The position numbers and the translations under genes are program-made. Positions 44,850-64,000 of a stretch of 64,000 nucleotides of DNA are shown here, in pieces. The stretch is from Channallabes apus (taxonomy: Eukaryota; Chordata; Actinopteri; Siluriformes; Clariidae). The stretch is taken from positions 29,392,804 through 29,456,803 of the forward strand of contig CM060114.1 of assembly GCA_030522415.1 (NCBI GenBank). The letters run 5' to 3'. Numbering within the stretch: the first letter of the stretch is position 1; each line of letters starts with the position of its first letter. The notes under the pieces are model-generated. The model had not been told where the DNA came from, did not search any database, and saw only the letters and a program-made list of their open reading frames with translations.

Positions 44850-45060
44850 TACAGGAAGGCCCGGGTTTGATTCCCTGCCAATGGCTAAACCCCAACCACT
44901 GGATGCTGTGCCGGTCCCAAGCTCGGATAAAATGGGAGGGTTGTGTCAGGAAGGGTATCCAGTGTAAAACATGTGCCAAACTTGTATGTGTGGACTGGAT
45001 GGTCTGCTGTGGGGACCCCTTGCTTGGAGCCGCCGAAAGACCAACAACATTTGTGTCATA
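44850..45060 (+). repeat. tRNA/RTE-type SINE fragment
   Basis: A B-box-like GGGTTTGATTCCCTG is followed by the module GATAAAATGGGAGGGTTGTG and the end GGAGCCGCCGAAAGACCAAC. Matches 23.2 and 63.0 kb. Confidence 0.6.
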
Positions 45061-45640
45061 CTCACTCCTGGCAGGTCTGCCTCAGATCCAGAATGCAGCA
45101 GCACGTCTCGTTTTTAACCTCCCCAAGTTCTCCCACACCACCCCACTCCTCCGCTCCCTGCACTGGCTTCCTGTAGCTGCCCGCATCAAATTCAAAACGC
45201 CGATGCTTGCCTACAAAGCTAAAAATGGCCCTGCACCCACTTACCTCTCTGCTCTAATCACACCACGCACTGCACCACATTCCCTCCGATCCTCCAGCAC
45301 TGCTCGCCTCATCCCACCATCTCTCAGGGATCGAGGGCGACATTCATCCAAGCTCGTTTCTGCTCTAGCACCTAGGTGGTGGAACGAACTTCCTCTAGGT
45401 GTCCGTACAGCAGAGACTTTGACTATCTTTAAACGACGACTCAAGACGCATCTGTTTCTCCAGTACTTGGACTATTCCCCCCCCCCCCAAAAAAAAAAAC
45501 TCTTCCCAGTTGTGTTGGACTAATGGCACTTAGTTATTAACCTAGTTAACCCAGTGTAAGTATGTATCCAGTGATGTAAACTTTAAAGCACTTTGGCGCT
45601 CTGTCGCTCTGGATAAATGTAAATGTAAATGTCATATTAC
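45061..45640 (+). mobile_element. L2-like LINE 3' fragment
   Basis: Open frame encoding the RT C-terminus: LPQIQNAAARLVFN, LLRSLHWLPVAARI, LSALITPRTAPHSLRSS, WWNELPLGVRTAETLTIFKR, LKTHLF. The tail is CGCTCTGGATAAATGTAAAT GTAAATG, typical of L2. 5'-truncated. Confidence 0.8.
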
Positions 45641-45649
45641 ACATTTCTT

Positions 45650-46560
45650 CCTTTTTCTTATGATAAAAAAATACAACTGTTGAACTTTTAAATAGAAATC
45701 TGTTTAATGGTTAGTCAACAAACTGTTCTTGACTTTTTTTATGTGATCACTTATAAAGTGGTTCCACCTCAGACAACCTAAAACACGTACAATAACAGAA
45801 ATTATTGGCAAAGTAACATGATTAATGAACACGGACTAAGAAACACAGAGGAGAGCCATCACAACAATCGTACAAACCATAGGCTTTGACACAAATTATT
45901 CTGAGCTTTGAAAATGTGTCTTTTAAGGTTATACAAATACAGTAAGCTACATGTCATGTGCACCAATAGAAATTACTACAAAGTTGTCTCTGTACAATAG
46001 AAATTATGTTGGACTACAACCTAAATGACTCAGATGTCACCTGATTAGCTTTTGGAAACAAATGACGAATAATTCTTACAATGAGGTGTGTGGTAAAAGC
46101 AAAGAAGGAGAAAAGAAAGCAAATTAATGAAGTCAGGAAATATAACTGGAAGAAAGTAAGAAAACTGAAAATTAGGAAATGTCTCAGAGCAATAAATATG
46201 TGAAATTTGTAGATCTTCAGAGAGAGAGCCCAGAATGCTATATAAAATAAGGTTTGGAAATCTGAACAGACGTAAAATCTTATACGTTCATTCAATCATT
46301 TTCAGTAACTTCCTGATCCTTGTAAATATGCGCAGTATGTTTGATATATTAGAATTTGGAATAAATTTATCACCTATTACATTATGTAATGTGTGTTGGT
46401 GACTGGCTTTTAGCACAACCTTTACATGCAGAAAAATCCTCATTGTTTAATAAAATGCAATCCTTATATAGGTCTAGTTGGTCTAAAATGATCTCTAAAA
46501 GTAATAAATTAACACTGTGCATGTATTGCACACTTCTTCATATGTGCAAAATTCTTACAT
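45650..46560. other. no gene seen
   Basis: AT-rich spacer without recognisable exons, RNA genes or repeats. Confidence 0.5.
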
Positions 46561-46565
46561 ATATA

Positions 46566-47026
46566 GTACTGTCCAAAAGTCCTAAGCCACCCCTCATTTA
46601 TTCATATTTTGCCTCCAAAAACCCGAACTTTCTTGTATTTTTAGTGTAATCTTAAGGAATACAGTAGCTCTCCCCACACAGTGACCTATGAATCATTTAA
46701 GCATAAAAAAGCATCTAACATAAGGTATGAACCAGTGAGAAATGCAGATGATGACAGATGATCAGGCCTGTGATTAGTGTCCTGCTGATGCTGAATGCTT
46801 AGAACAGATGAGAGGGGAAATGAGGTTGCTTCTGAGGTTGCTACAGTACATGGCAAATTTTTTTAAGCCATAAAATGCCAAAGATAAAGTGTATCTTTAG
46901 GCAATTTGTAGCCTGTCACAATAAAATATTTGTTTCCATTTATTTAATTTAAATTCATCTGCATCAGTTCATTTTATTAATAAAAATAAGGGGGGGGGGG
47001 GGGGCAAGAGTCTTGCACAGTACTGT
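46566..47026. mobile_element. MITE with AGTACTGT-type ends
   Basis: Left end AGTACTGTCCAAAAGTCCTA; right end reverse complement ACAGTACTGTGCAAGACTCT. Contains a G-run of about 14 (46991-47004). A further right end occurs at 51953-51982. Confidence 0.55.
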
Positions 47027-47029
47027 TTG

Positions 47030-47595
47030 TATTACATGATTACATAATTCATCAGAGCCAATTGCACTAAAGACAGTGTTACACTTTCAACCTTAAAAAG
47101 AAAGTAACAAATTAAATTAACATCCTGGAACGGTGTTGTGTTTTACCCAATATGAAACGTACATCAAAACTTTAATCCGGCAATCAACAATGTGGTGTAA
47201 TTAGTAAAAGCTATTATTGCTCATTAACCGATACAGAAAGATGGGTAAACTGCACATATTGAGCAGAGAGCCGGGAATGCTGTTTATCAATGTGTTATTT
47301 TCACAGCATGAAATAATTTCTGCAATGGTGTTGTGGTACATAATGTTGTATCCATTCAATTTTTACCATGCTATTAAATGTAAGGTGATTGAGTGCTGCT
47401 TTGTGTAAGTGCCTGGAAAATAATGTTCTATCATGGGTGTAGTTCCTATCCAAAATGTCACTAGAACCCACTGTTAAATCATAAAATCTCAGTTACATGA
47501 ATGTATTCCCTTGTGTTGTTTTGTAATACCTTTCTCTGGATGGAGTTAATACATTTAGAAGATGAAAATGCATTTACTGTGTGTTGTATATTAAC
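47030..47595. other. no gene seen
   Basis: AT-rich spacer; nothing recognised. Confidence 0.5.
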
Positions 47596-47600
47596 TTGTA

Positions 47601-48013
47601 CAGCGGAACCTCGGCATACAAATTGACAAGTTCTTAAAGCAAACATTTGCATTGCAATACAATTGCGAAATAATGTAAATGCAGATAATCTATTTCAGCC
47701 ACTTAAAATATTACCAATATTAAAAAAAAAACACACACGAGACAAATCATGTAGCTTTTGAACAAATGCCTAAGGCAACGTTGGTATCGTGGGTTGACTC
47801 TTTATAAATAGAATTTATAAACCCGCTTTGCTTACCTTTCTACTGACACAAATAAGTTTTGAACTGCTCCTGAACATACACGCAACTTAGACGGTGTTCA
47901 GTTTGGTTAGGTTTGTTTACATGCTAAATATGCAGATGCAAATTCCTTACAAAATTTAAATTCTTGAGGTCAAAATTCATAAGGGAGGGCATTCGTATGG
48001 CACGGTTCCACTG
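47601..48013. mobile_element. MITE related to 32041-32791
   Basis: Ends CAGCGGAACCTCGGCATACA and reverse complement CAGTGGAACCGTGCCATACG, flanked by TA. No coding capacity. Confidence 0.7.
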
Positions 48014-48168
48014 TATTGTGATTGAAAAATAAAAAAATCTAAATTTTGTAAATTTATTGTAAATTGCTTAGCTCATTCCAGCCTTCCTTTAGGTTACCAA
48101 ATGTGCTTAGACTTCAGCATACAGTATGTACCGTATAACAACATTAAAGGTAAAGTTCCCCTTAACAA

Positions 48169-48315
48169 GGCGGCACGGATGCTTAGTGATTAGCACTGTC
48201 ACCTTGCACCTCCAGGGTCTGGGTTCAACTCCCGCCTGGGGGGAGTTTGCATGTTGCGACCCTGTATACAGAATAAATCGGTATAGACGCTGTATGAGAT
48301 GAGATGAGATGAGTT
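48169..48315 (+). repeat. tRNA-like SINE repeat (family A)
   Basis: GGCGGCACGGATGCTTAGTG, CACCTCCAGGGTCTGGGTTC and GGGAGTTTGCATGTT; ends in a short (GATGA)n run. Confidence 0.6.
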
Positions 48316-48804
48316 GAGCTCCCCTAACTAATGTTTGACTTTTTTAAAACATAACTGTATAGTGTTTCCAGTGATTCCAGTTAAAACAAGCAGCCAAACT
48401 ACAAAAATGTGAGCTTCAATTTTCGATTTCACTCATTCAACAACTAACATCTGCTGTTCTACAATCTTTTGTGTCAGTCAAAACTATATTGGAATCTACT
48501 TATTTAATTAGTTTTTCCCAGTTTTGAAGATTACTAGACAAACAAGGTGTAACTTAAAAATAGCTTAGTACAATGCCTGGTAAGTGCAGAACACATTAAC
48601 AAACCGAAAACTCAACAGCAAAATCGCAACAGTGAAAAATCGGAAACATGATAGCAAAACCAAAAACAAGCTAACTTTAACCACAATCTTAAACTAGAAA
48701 AGGTAGTTCCTTATCAAATATCACAAGCTCAAGTTTTTAATTATGAGCCTAAATGAGCCAACTGATGATTTTTTAAACATTTTGGTCAAGGTTTTGCATA
48801 TGGT

Positions 48805-49410
48805 GCTACCAGAGTTGAGTATAACGTGTAATGCGTTGGTGTAATCAAATTACTTTTCCTGATAATTCAGTACTGTAACGCGTCAGATTTAAATGCATGT
48901 AATTTTATTATAGTTACCAATGTCAATAACATTACTTTACCACTGTAATGTAGTTTTTAAAAATTCATCAAAATGCATTGAAAAATCACTTTTTGCGCAG
49001 CAGCATCAGTTACGAGCATGCGCTTTAACCAATCGTCGGACAGCTTTTTGATCTTGTAACAGGTTCACTGAGGATTTTTAACGCGGAGAAAGCCAGAGAC
49101 CCATTAACATTAATTATTGCCAGTCAGCCCGACCTTGCGGCCTCGCCCCCTCGCGCACCTGCAGAAGCGGGGGGCGCCTACATACACAAGGAGTGAGAGA
49201 GGAGAGACTAAATGTGGAGGCGCATGCCCATCACAGGCGCACGCATTGACATGTTTTCAAAGTAACTTGAAAGTCATGTAATTAGTAATCTGATTACTTT
49301 TTACTATATACTGATTTAATAATAAGTTATGTAATCAATTACAATTTTAAGTAGTAATTAGTCATTTGTAGTAGATTACTTTTTTTTTAGTAACACTGGG
49401 CACTATTCAC
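48805..49410. mobile_element. TAACGCGTTAC-type repeat element
   Basis: Ends carry GTAATGCGTTGGTGTAATCA and, inverted, TAATCTGATTACTTTTT and AGTAGATTACTTTTTTT, a widespread fish DNA-repeat signature. The middle is GC-rich (49080-49240) and non-coding. Confidence 0.45.
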
Positions 49411-49414
49411 AACC

Positions 49415-50110
49415 CTACATCATTAATACGTGAATGTTAAAAAGCCACCTAAAGAACGCCGAGTCATTAGAAGGAAATCCTATAATAAAAACAACACAAT
49501 ATGTAATAGTAAATCATAATTCTACTTTGATGTAATGCTGTTGTGCTTTGTTGGTGTGTTTTTTGTTTGTTGGTGGGGTTTGCCGTTATGAGCTTGGGGT
49601 TTAAGTTTAGCTTAAAAAGCTATATTGAAAATGGTTGCCTGAACTTGATCTTTCGTACACATTCAAAGTCATTTTTTTAAGTCACATATTTTTTTAAACG
49701 TAGACCAAATGAAAAAAAACACAACCAACAATATAACTGGAACTATTATAAAATGTTACAATTTAAACTTGAATGGGGCTCTCCATCCACGGAGATGTTG
49801 AACATCTACTGGAACAGATATTGGTACAGTAAGAACAAGTAGTAAAACCTTATTCTTATGTTCCTAACAGTGTGAGGCATAGCAAGAGACTTCAAACAGA
49901 TATGATCGCTATGCACGTCCGTAAAGGTTTACAGATTGATTCTGCCCAGGTATCTGGATTTCCACAGGAAACATCTCTGAGGACGAGAGCTGGGTTGGTC
50001 CCGGTGGACCTGAAGGCATTAGAGGACTTGTCTCCTGACCCAAGCTCTCTCTTGCCCCACGCTTTCTCACACCTCTCTGAGAGGGGAGAGAGGCAGGGAA
50101 GTGATGACCC
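49415..50110 (-). other. grik2: grik2 3' untranslated region and flank
   Basis: Directly downstream of the grik2 stop codon. No other feature is recognised; the poly(A) site was not located. Confidence 0.5.
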
Positions 50111-61195
<11,085 letters not shown>

Positions 61196-61617
61196 TGCCC
61201 ACGGGCGGCATGGTGGCGTAGTGGGTAGCACTGTGGCCTTGCAACTCCAGGGTCCAGGTTCAATTCCCAAAAGAGGTCTGTATGTATGGAGTTTGCATGT
61301 TTTACTTATGCTTGGTGGGTTTCCTCTGGATACCGTGGTTTCCCGTCACAGTCCAAAAACAAGCAGGTTAGGCTAAATCAGTGGTTCTCAAACTTTTTCT
61401 GTCATTCCCCACTTAAGGTGGTGAGCGAATTTTCAAGCACCACTTGTCAACAAAATAATAATGAAATTTGCCAAGTTTACTGTTTATTGAAATATCAATT
61501 TCTAATCAAATAAGATCAAACAACACCATGTTAAAAACAGATAAAATACACGTGCAATTGTTATAAAAGGCTTACGTTGTCACTTACTGTATCTTTGCAT
61601 AATTGACCCCATGTTTA

Positions 61618-61935
61618 TTAGCTGCTCAGCAATCGTTTGTAGTTTTTTTTGCACTGGCCAATTCTGTATGCAACTTTGAATGAAGCCATTTGTGCTTTCC
61701 TGTCCACTGATTCAGATTTTACCATGCGATTATCCTGCTGTCTGTATTCTGCCAGCTTTCTTTGAAAGAAGTCGTGTGGATTATTAACGTGACTGGAGTG
61801 TGTTGTCTCTAAGTGTCTTCCTAATTTGTCTGCTGCCAGCAGTTTAAGACACAAAACACACACGGGTCTCTCTTCTGCCCCCACCATGATTCCAAGCTCA
61901 AGATAGGCTTCATTAGGGGTGGGTGATATAACCAA
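61618..61935 (-). pseudogene. hAT transposase N-terminal fragment (ZBED5-like)
   Basis: 105 open codons with a C2H2 (BED-like) finger: CVLCLKLLAADKLGRHLETTH, then FFQRKLAEYRQQDNRMVKS and FKVAYRIGQCKKNY. The catalytic part is absent. Confidence 0.7.
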
Positions 61936-62525
61936 AATCTTCTATCACAGTAGAAGCAATTTTTTACCTCGATAACGATATATATCACAATATAGCAATT
62001 TGTATCTGAAAATACATAAATAAAAATTCAAACACAAAGAAATTGTTTTACATAATTTTATTTTTTTATGTAATTTTATATAAGCTGTGAATTGCTGAGG
62101 TTTTCCGCATTTTTTTACTTTGGCCATATTCATTTGGATGCTTGGATTTCAGATGATAGAAAAGGTTTGACGTGTTTCCACCACTTGTTAAAACAGTGAA
62201 CTTGCGTACCTCACAAATCACTTTCATCTCATTCGTATCACTTTTCTTATACCCAAACCAATTCCACAACACAGACGATGCAGCTTTTTTCTTTATAATC
62301 TCCTCGTTGTTGGTTTCGTCACCTGTAAGTAAACTCACTGCTGCTGCAGCGTCTTCTTCCATTGTCGAAGTGTATGTGAAGCCAAACACATCAAAAGTGG
62401 GACGAAACCGCGGCACCCGATTGAACCAAAAATCTGCGCAAATACAGCGCAGCGCGACTATCTGAATAGCGCAGTGATGATCTGGTTTATTTGCGCAGCT
62501 CGAATCACAAACCTGCGCGATCACT
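61916..62525 (-). mobile_element. second hAT (ZBED1-like) 5' piece nested in the first
   Basis: The minus-strand frame from about 62350 has a BED finger: SSVLWNWFGYKKSDTNEMKV, ICEVRKF, SNLFYHLKSKHP. The end at 61916 (GGTGGGTGATATAACCAAAA) resembles the terminal repeat of a different hAT family. Confidence 0.5.
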
Positions 62526-63009
62526 GTGTTTTATTTAAAAACTATTTATTTAGAATGTCAGGACTGTTTAATATTGTTTCCGCCTTGCCATGCCTGGATT
62601 GTACGTGCGCATCCCAGCGGGGTAAAATGTACTTTGATGGTCGGCGTGGTTTATTTCTGTCAGAGTCGCGCAGCGCTGCCCAGTGGGTCGCGCAGGTTTC
62701 AATTCAATTTAATTGTATTAATGATCCATTTATTTGTGTGTGATTGTTTAGTTTTGAGAGTACGCCCTTCATTATCAATAAAGAAAAGCATGAATTAGAA
62801 TAGGTACTTTCCTATTATTTTCCACTAATTTCCTCCCGTTCATTGAGCCCCACCTGTCATGTCTGTATTCCCCACTAGTGGGGCGCGCCACACACTTTGA
62901 GAACCACTGGGCTAAATGGTGTTCCCAAATTATAATTGGCTTCAGGTCACCCATGACCTCTATACAGGATAAAACAATGATTGAGTAAGTGTGTAATCTG
63001 TCCATTCAT

Positions 63010-63215
63010 CGGGCATTGGTGGCCCAGTGGTGGGTTTCTCACCTACTATGCAGAAGAGCTGGGTTCGGCTCCTACCCAATGCTGAAAATCAACCCACTGG
63101 ACGCTGTGCTGGTCCCAAGCCTGGATGAAATAGGGAGTTTTATCTGGCGTATAACCTGTGTGCGGATCACATTGTTCGCTGTGGCGACCCCTCGACGGGA
63201 GCAGCCGAAAGACCA
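63010..63215 (+). repeat. tRNA/RTE-type SINE, near complete
   Basis: Head TTGGTGGCCCAGTGGTGGGT with B box GGGTTCGGCTCC, body GTCCCAAGCCTGGATGAAAT, and tail GGCGACCCCTCGACGGGAGC AGCCGAAAG, which matches the 3' end of the LINE at 5.8-8.4 kb. Confidence 0.7.
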
Positions 63216-63699
63216 ACAATCTGTCTGTTTCTCTTTGGAGGTTCACTTTTCATGCTGACTTACACTTTCATTACTATTTTATACTCTGCTTAATGACGCC
63301 TATACTGTAGCTGCGCACACCTCAAGAAAGAAAAAACGCTAGATTACTAGTGTATTAATTATTCTCATTTAGCAAAAAAGCATCAGGATCCAGATAGAAA
63401 TGTGATTCGGTTTGGGTCAGGACCAAGGTCCGGCATTTAGTGATCCCTGTACTAGACGATTAGAGAAAGAACCATAGTGTTTTATTGTGCATCTAATTCC
63501 ATCATTTGTTTCTCTTTGTTCATCGATACAACCCTCCAGAGAGCGTCACATTTCCACATCACTTCAGCTTCTGTCATTTGCCTTAGCTTGTGCCTCATGC
63601 CTCTTTTACAATGTCACTTTTCAGCTTTGCTTTTTCAATAAATCAAACTATGCTATGCAGTATCAAATCAAAGTATCAAATGCAGTTTGATTGGAACCA

Positions 63700-63930
63700 G
63701 GTCAGGGCCACCTCACATAGTTGGTCTCAGACCATGGAAGTTGGTCCGACATTGTTGCAACGACCTCCAGAGTCCTGGTTCGATTCCTGCCTCAGGTCTA
63801 TTTGCATGGAGTTTGCATGTTCTCCCTGTGCTTGGTGGGTTTCCTCCTAGTACTCCAGTTTCCCAAATTGGTGTTCCCAAATTGCCCACAGTGTATACTG
63901 TAAATGTTGACCGCCTGTTCCAGCACAGTT
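63700..63930 (+). repeat. tRNA-like SINE repeat (family A)
   Basis: Has GACCTCCAGAGTCCTGGTTC, GGAGTTTGCATGTTCTCCCT and GGTGGGTTTCCTCC blocks. It shows the sequence that continues across the hAT insertion at 61.4-62.9 kb. Confidence 0.6.
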
Positions 63931-64000
63931 GTGAAAATGGAAATAAATACAAAGGTCACCCTTGGATCCCTATTTGGACTACAGAGATGGATGGAGGTTT

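Larger units (their letters stand above)
61379..62909 (-). mobile_element. hAT transposon with perfect 8-bp target duplication
   Basis: Terminal repeats CAGTGGTTCTCAAACTTT and AAGTTTGAGAACCACTG-like (right end CTTTGAGAACCACTG) are flanked by GGCTAAAT on both sides (61371-61378, 62910-62917). The interior has a minus-strand piece with CVLCLKLLAADKLGRHLETT (ZBED5/FAM200-like zinc finger, 61935-61618) and a separate BED finger region (62524-62066). Internally deleted, non-autonomous. Confidence 0.85.
61200..62985 (+). repeat. tRNA-like SINE repeat (family A), split by a hAT element
   Basis: Head GGCGGCATGGTGGCGTAGTG with B box GGTTCAATTCCC at 61200-61370. After the hAT insertion it continues from 62918 (GGTGTTCCCAAATTAT), as the intact copy at 63.8 kb shows. 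Confidence 0.7.

Noticed and set aside
62066..62524. Host zbed gene
   Set aside because: The BED finger frame is short, has no catalytic or C-terminal part, and sits inside hAT terminal repeats with a target duplication.

Overview
This is a eukaryotic, vertebrate window, almost certainly from a teleost fish. The evidence is split genes with GT-AG introns, Tc1/mariner, hAT, Rex1-like, RTE-like and L2-like elements of the kinds common in teleosts, tRNA-derived SINEs, microsatellites, and exons of two vertebrate gene families. The species cannot be fixed from the sequence. All recognisable host exons lie on the minus strand.

Region 1 (about 1-21.9 kb): a complete alpha-N-acetylgalactosaminidase gene (naga copy 1). 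Eight coding exons (13480 down to 8) give 424 codons with a signal peptide, catalytic Asp158 and Asp219, and the GalNAc-type specificity pair Ser190/Ala193. A possible non-coding first exon ends at 21632, with a cluster of E-boxes behind it that could be its promoter. The introns are swollen by mobile DNA: two oppositely oriented LINEs in intron 2 (5.8-8.4 and 8.6-11.9 kb), a Tc1-like element with inverted repeats in intron 5 (2.4-3.7 kb), and three more Tc1-type copies plus a Rex1-like fragment between 14.7 and 21.3 kb.

Region 2 (22-28.1 kb): repeat-rich spacer with a Ty3/gypsy gag fragment, RTE/SINE tails, and a 3.3-kb Rex1-like LINE that splits an older repeat.

Region 3 (28.6-37.0 kb): a tandem second naga copy in the same orientation. 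It is a pseudogene: exon 2 is missing, exon 4 has lost its acceptor, exons 5 and 6 carry deletions, exon 8 has an early stop, and the acid/base Asp is His. Both substrate-specificity residues are also changed, to Val/Leu. A truncated Tc1-like element occupies most of the place where exon 2 should be.

Region 4 (37-49.5 kb): transposon graveyard. Its centre is a young Ty3/gypsy-type LTR element (39791-43256, LTRs nearly identical) inserted with a 4-bp duplication into a Tc1-like element (39559-44647). It retains one long gag-integrase reading frame but has lost protease, RT, RNase H and the integrase core.

Region 5 (50.1-58.3 kb): the last six coding exons of grik2 (kainate receptor GluK2), encoding residues equivalent to 509-908, from the second half of the ligand-binding domain's first lobe to the C-terminal ETMA motif. 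The genome encodes the unedited Ile, Tyr and Gln at all three classical A-to-I editing positions, and a possible local editing hairpin lies just downstream of the Q/R exon. 58.3-64 kb is probably upstream grik2 intron; it holds a hAT element with a perfect 8-bp target duplication, nested in a SINE-like repeat.

I found no wholly new biological system. The best leads are the naga duplicate's specificity changes and mosaic divergence, the non-canonical splice donor in naga copy 1, the E-box cluster, the gag-integrase ORF, and the candidate editing hairpin.
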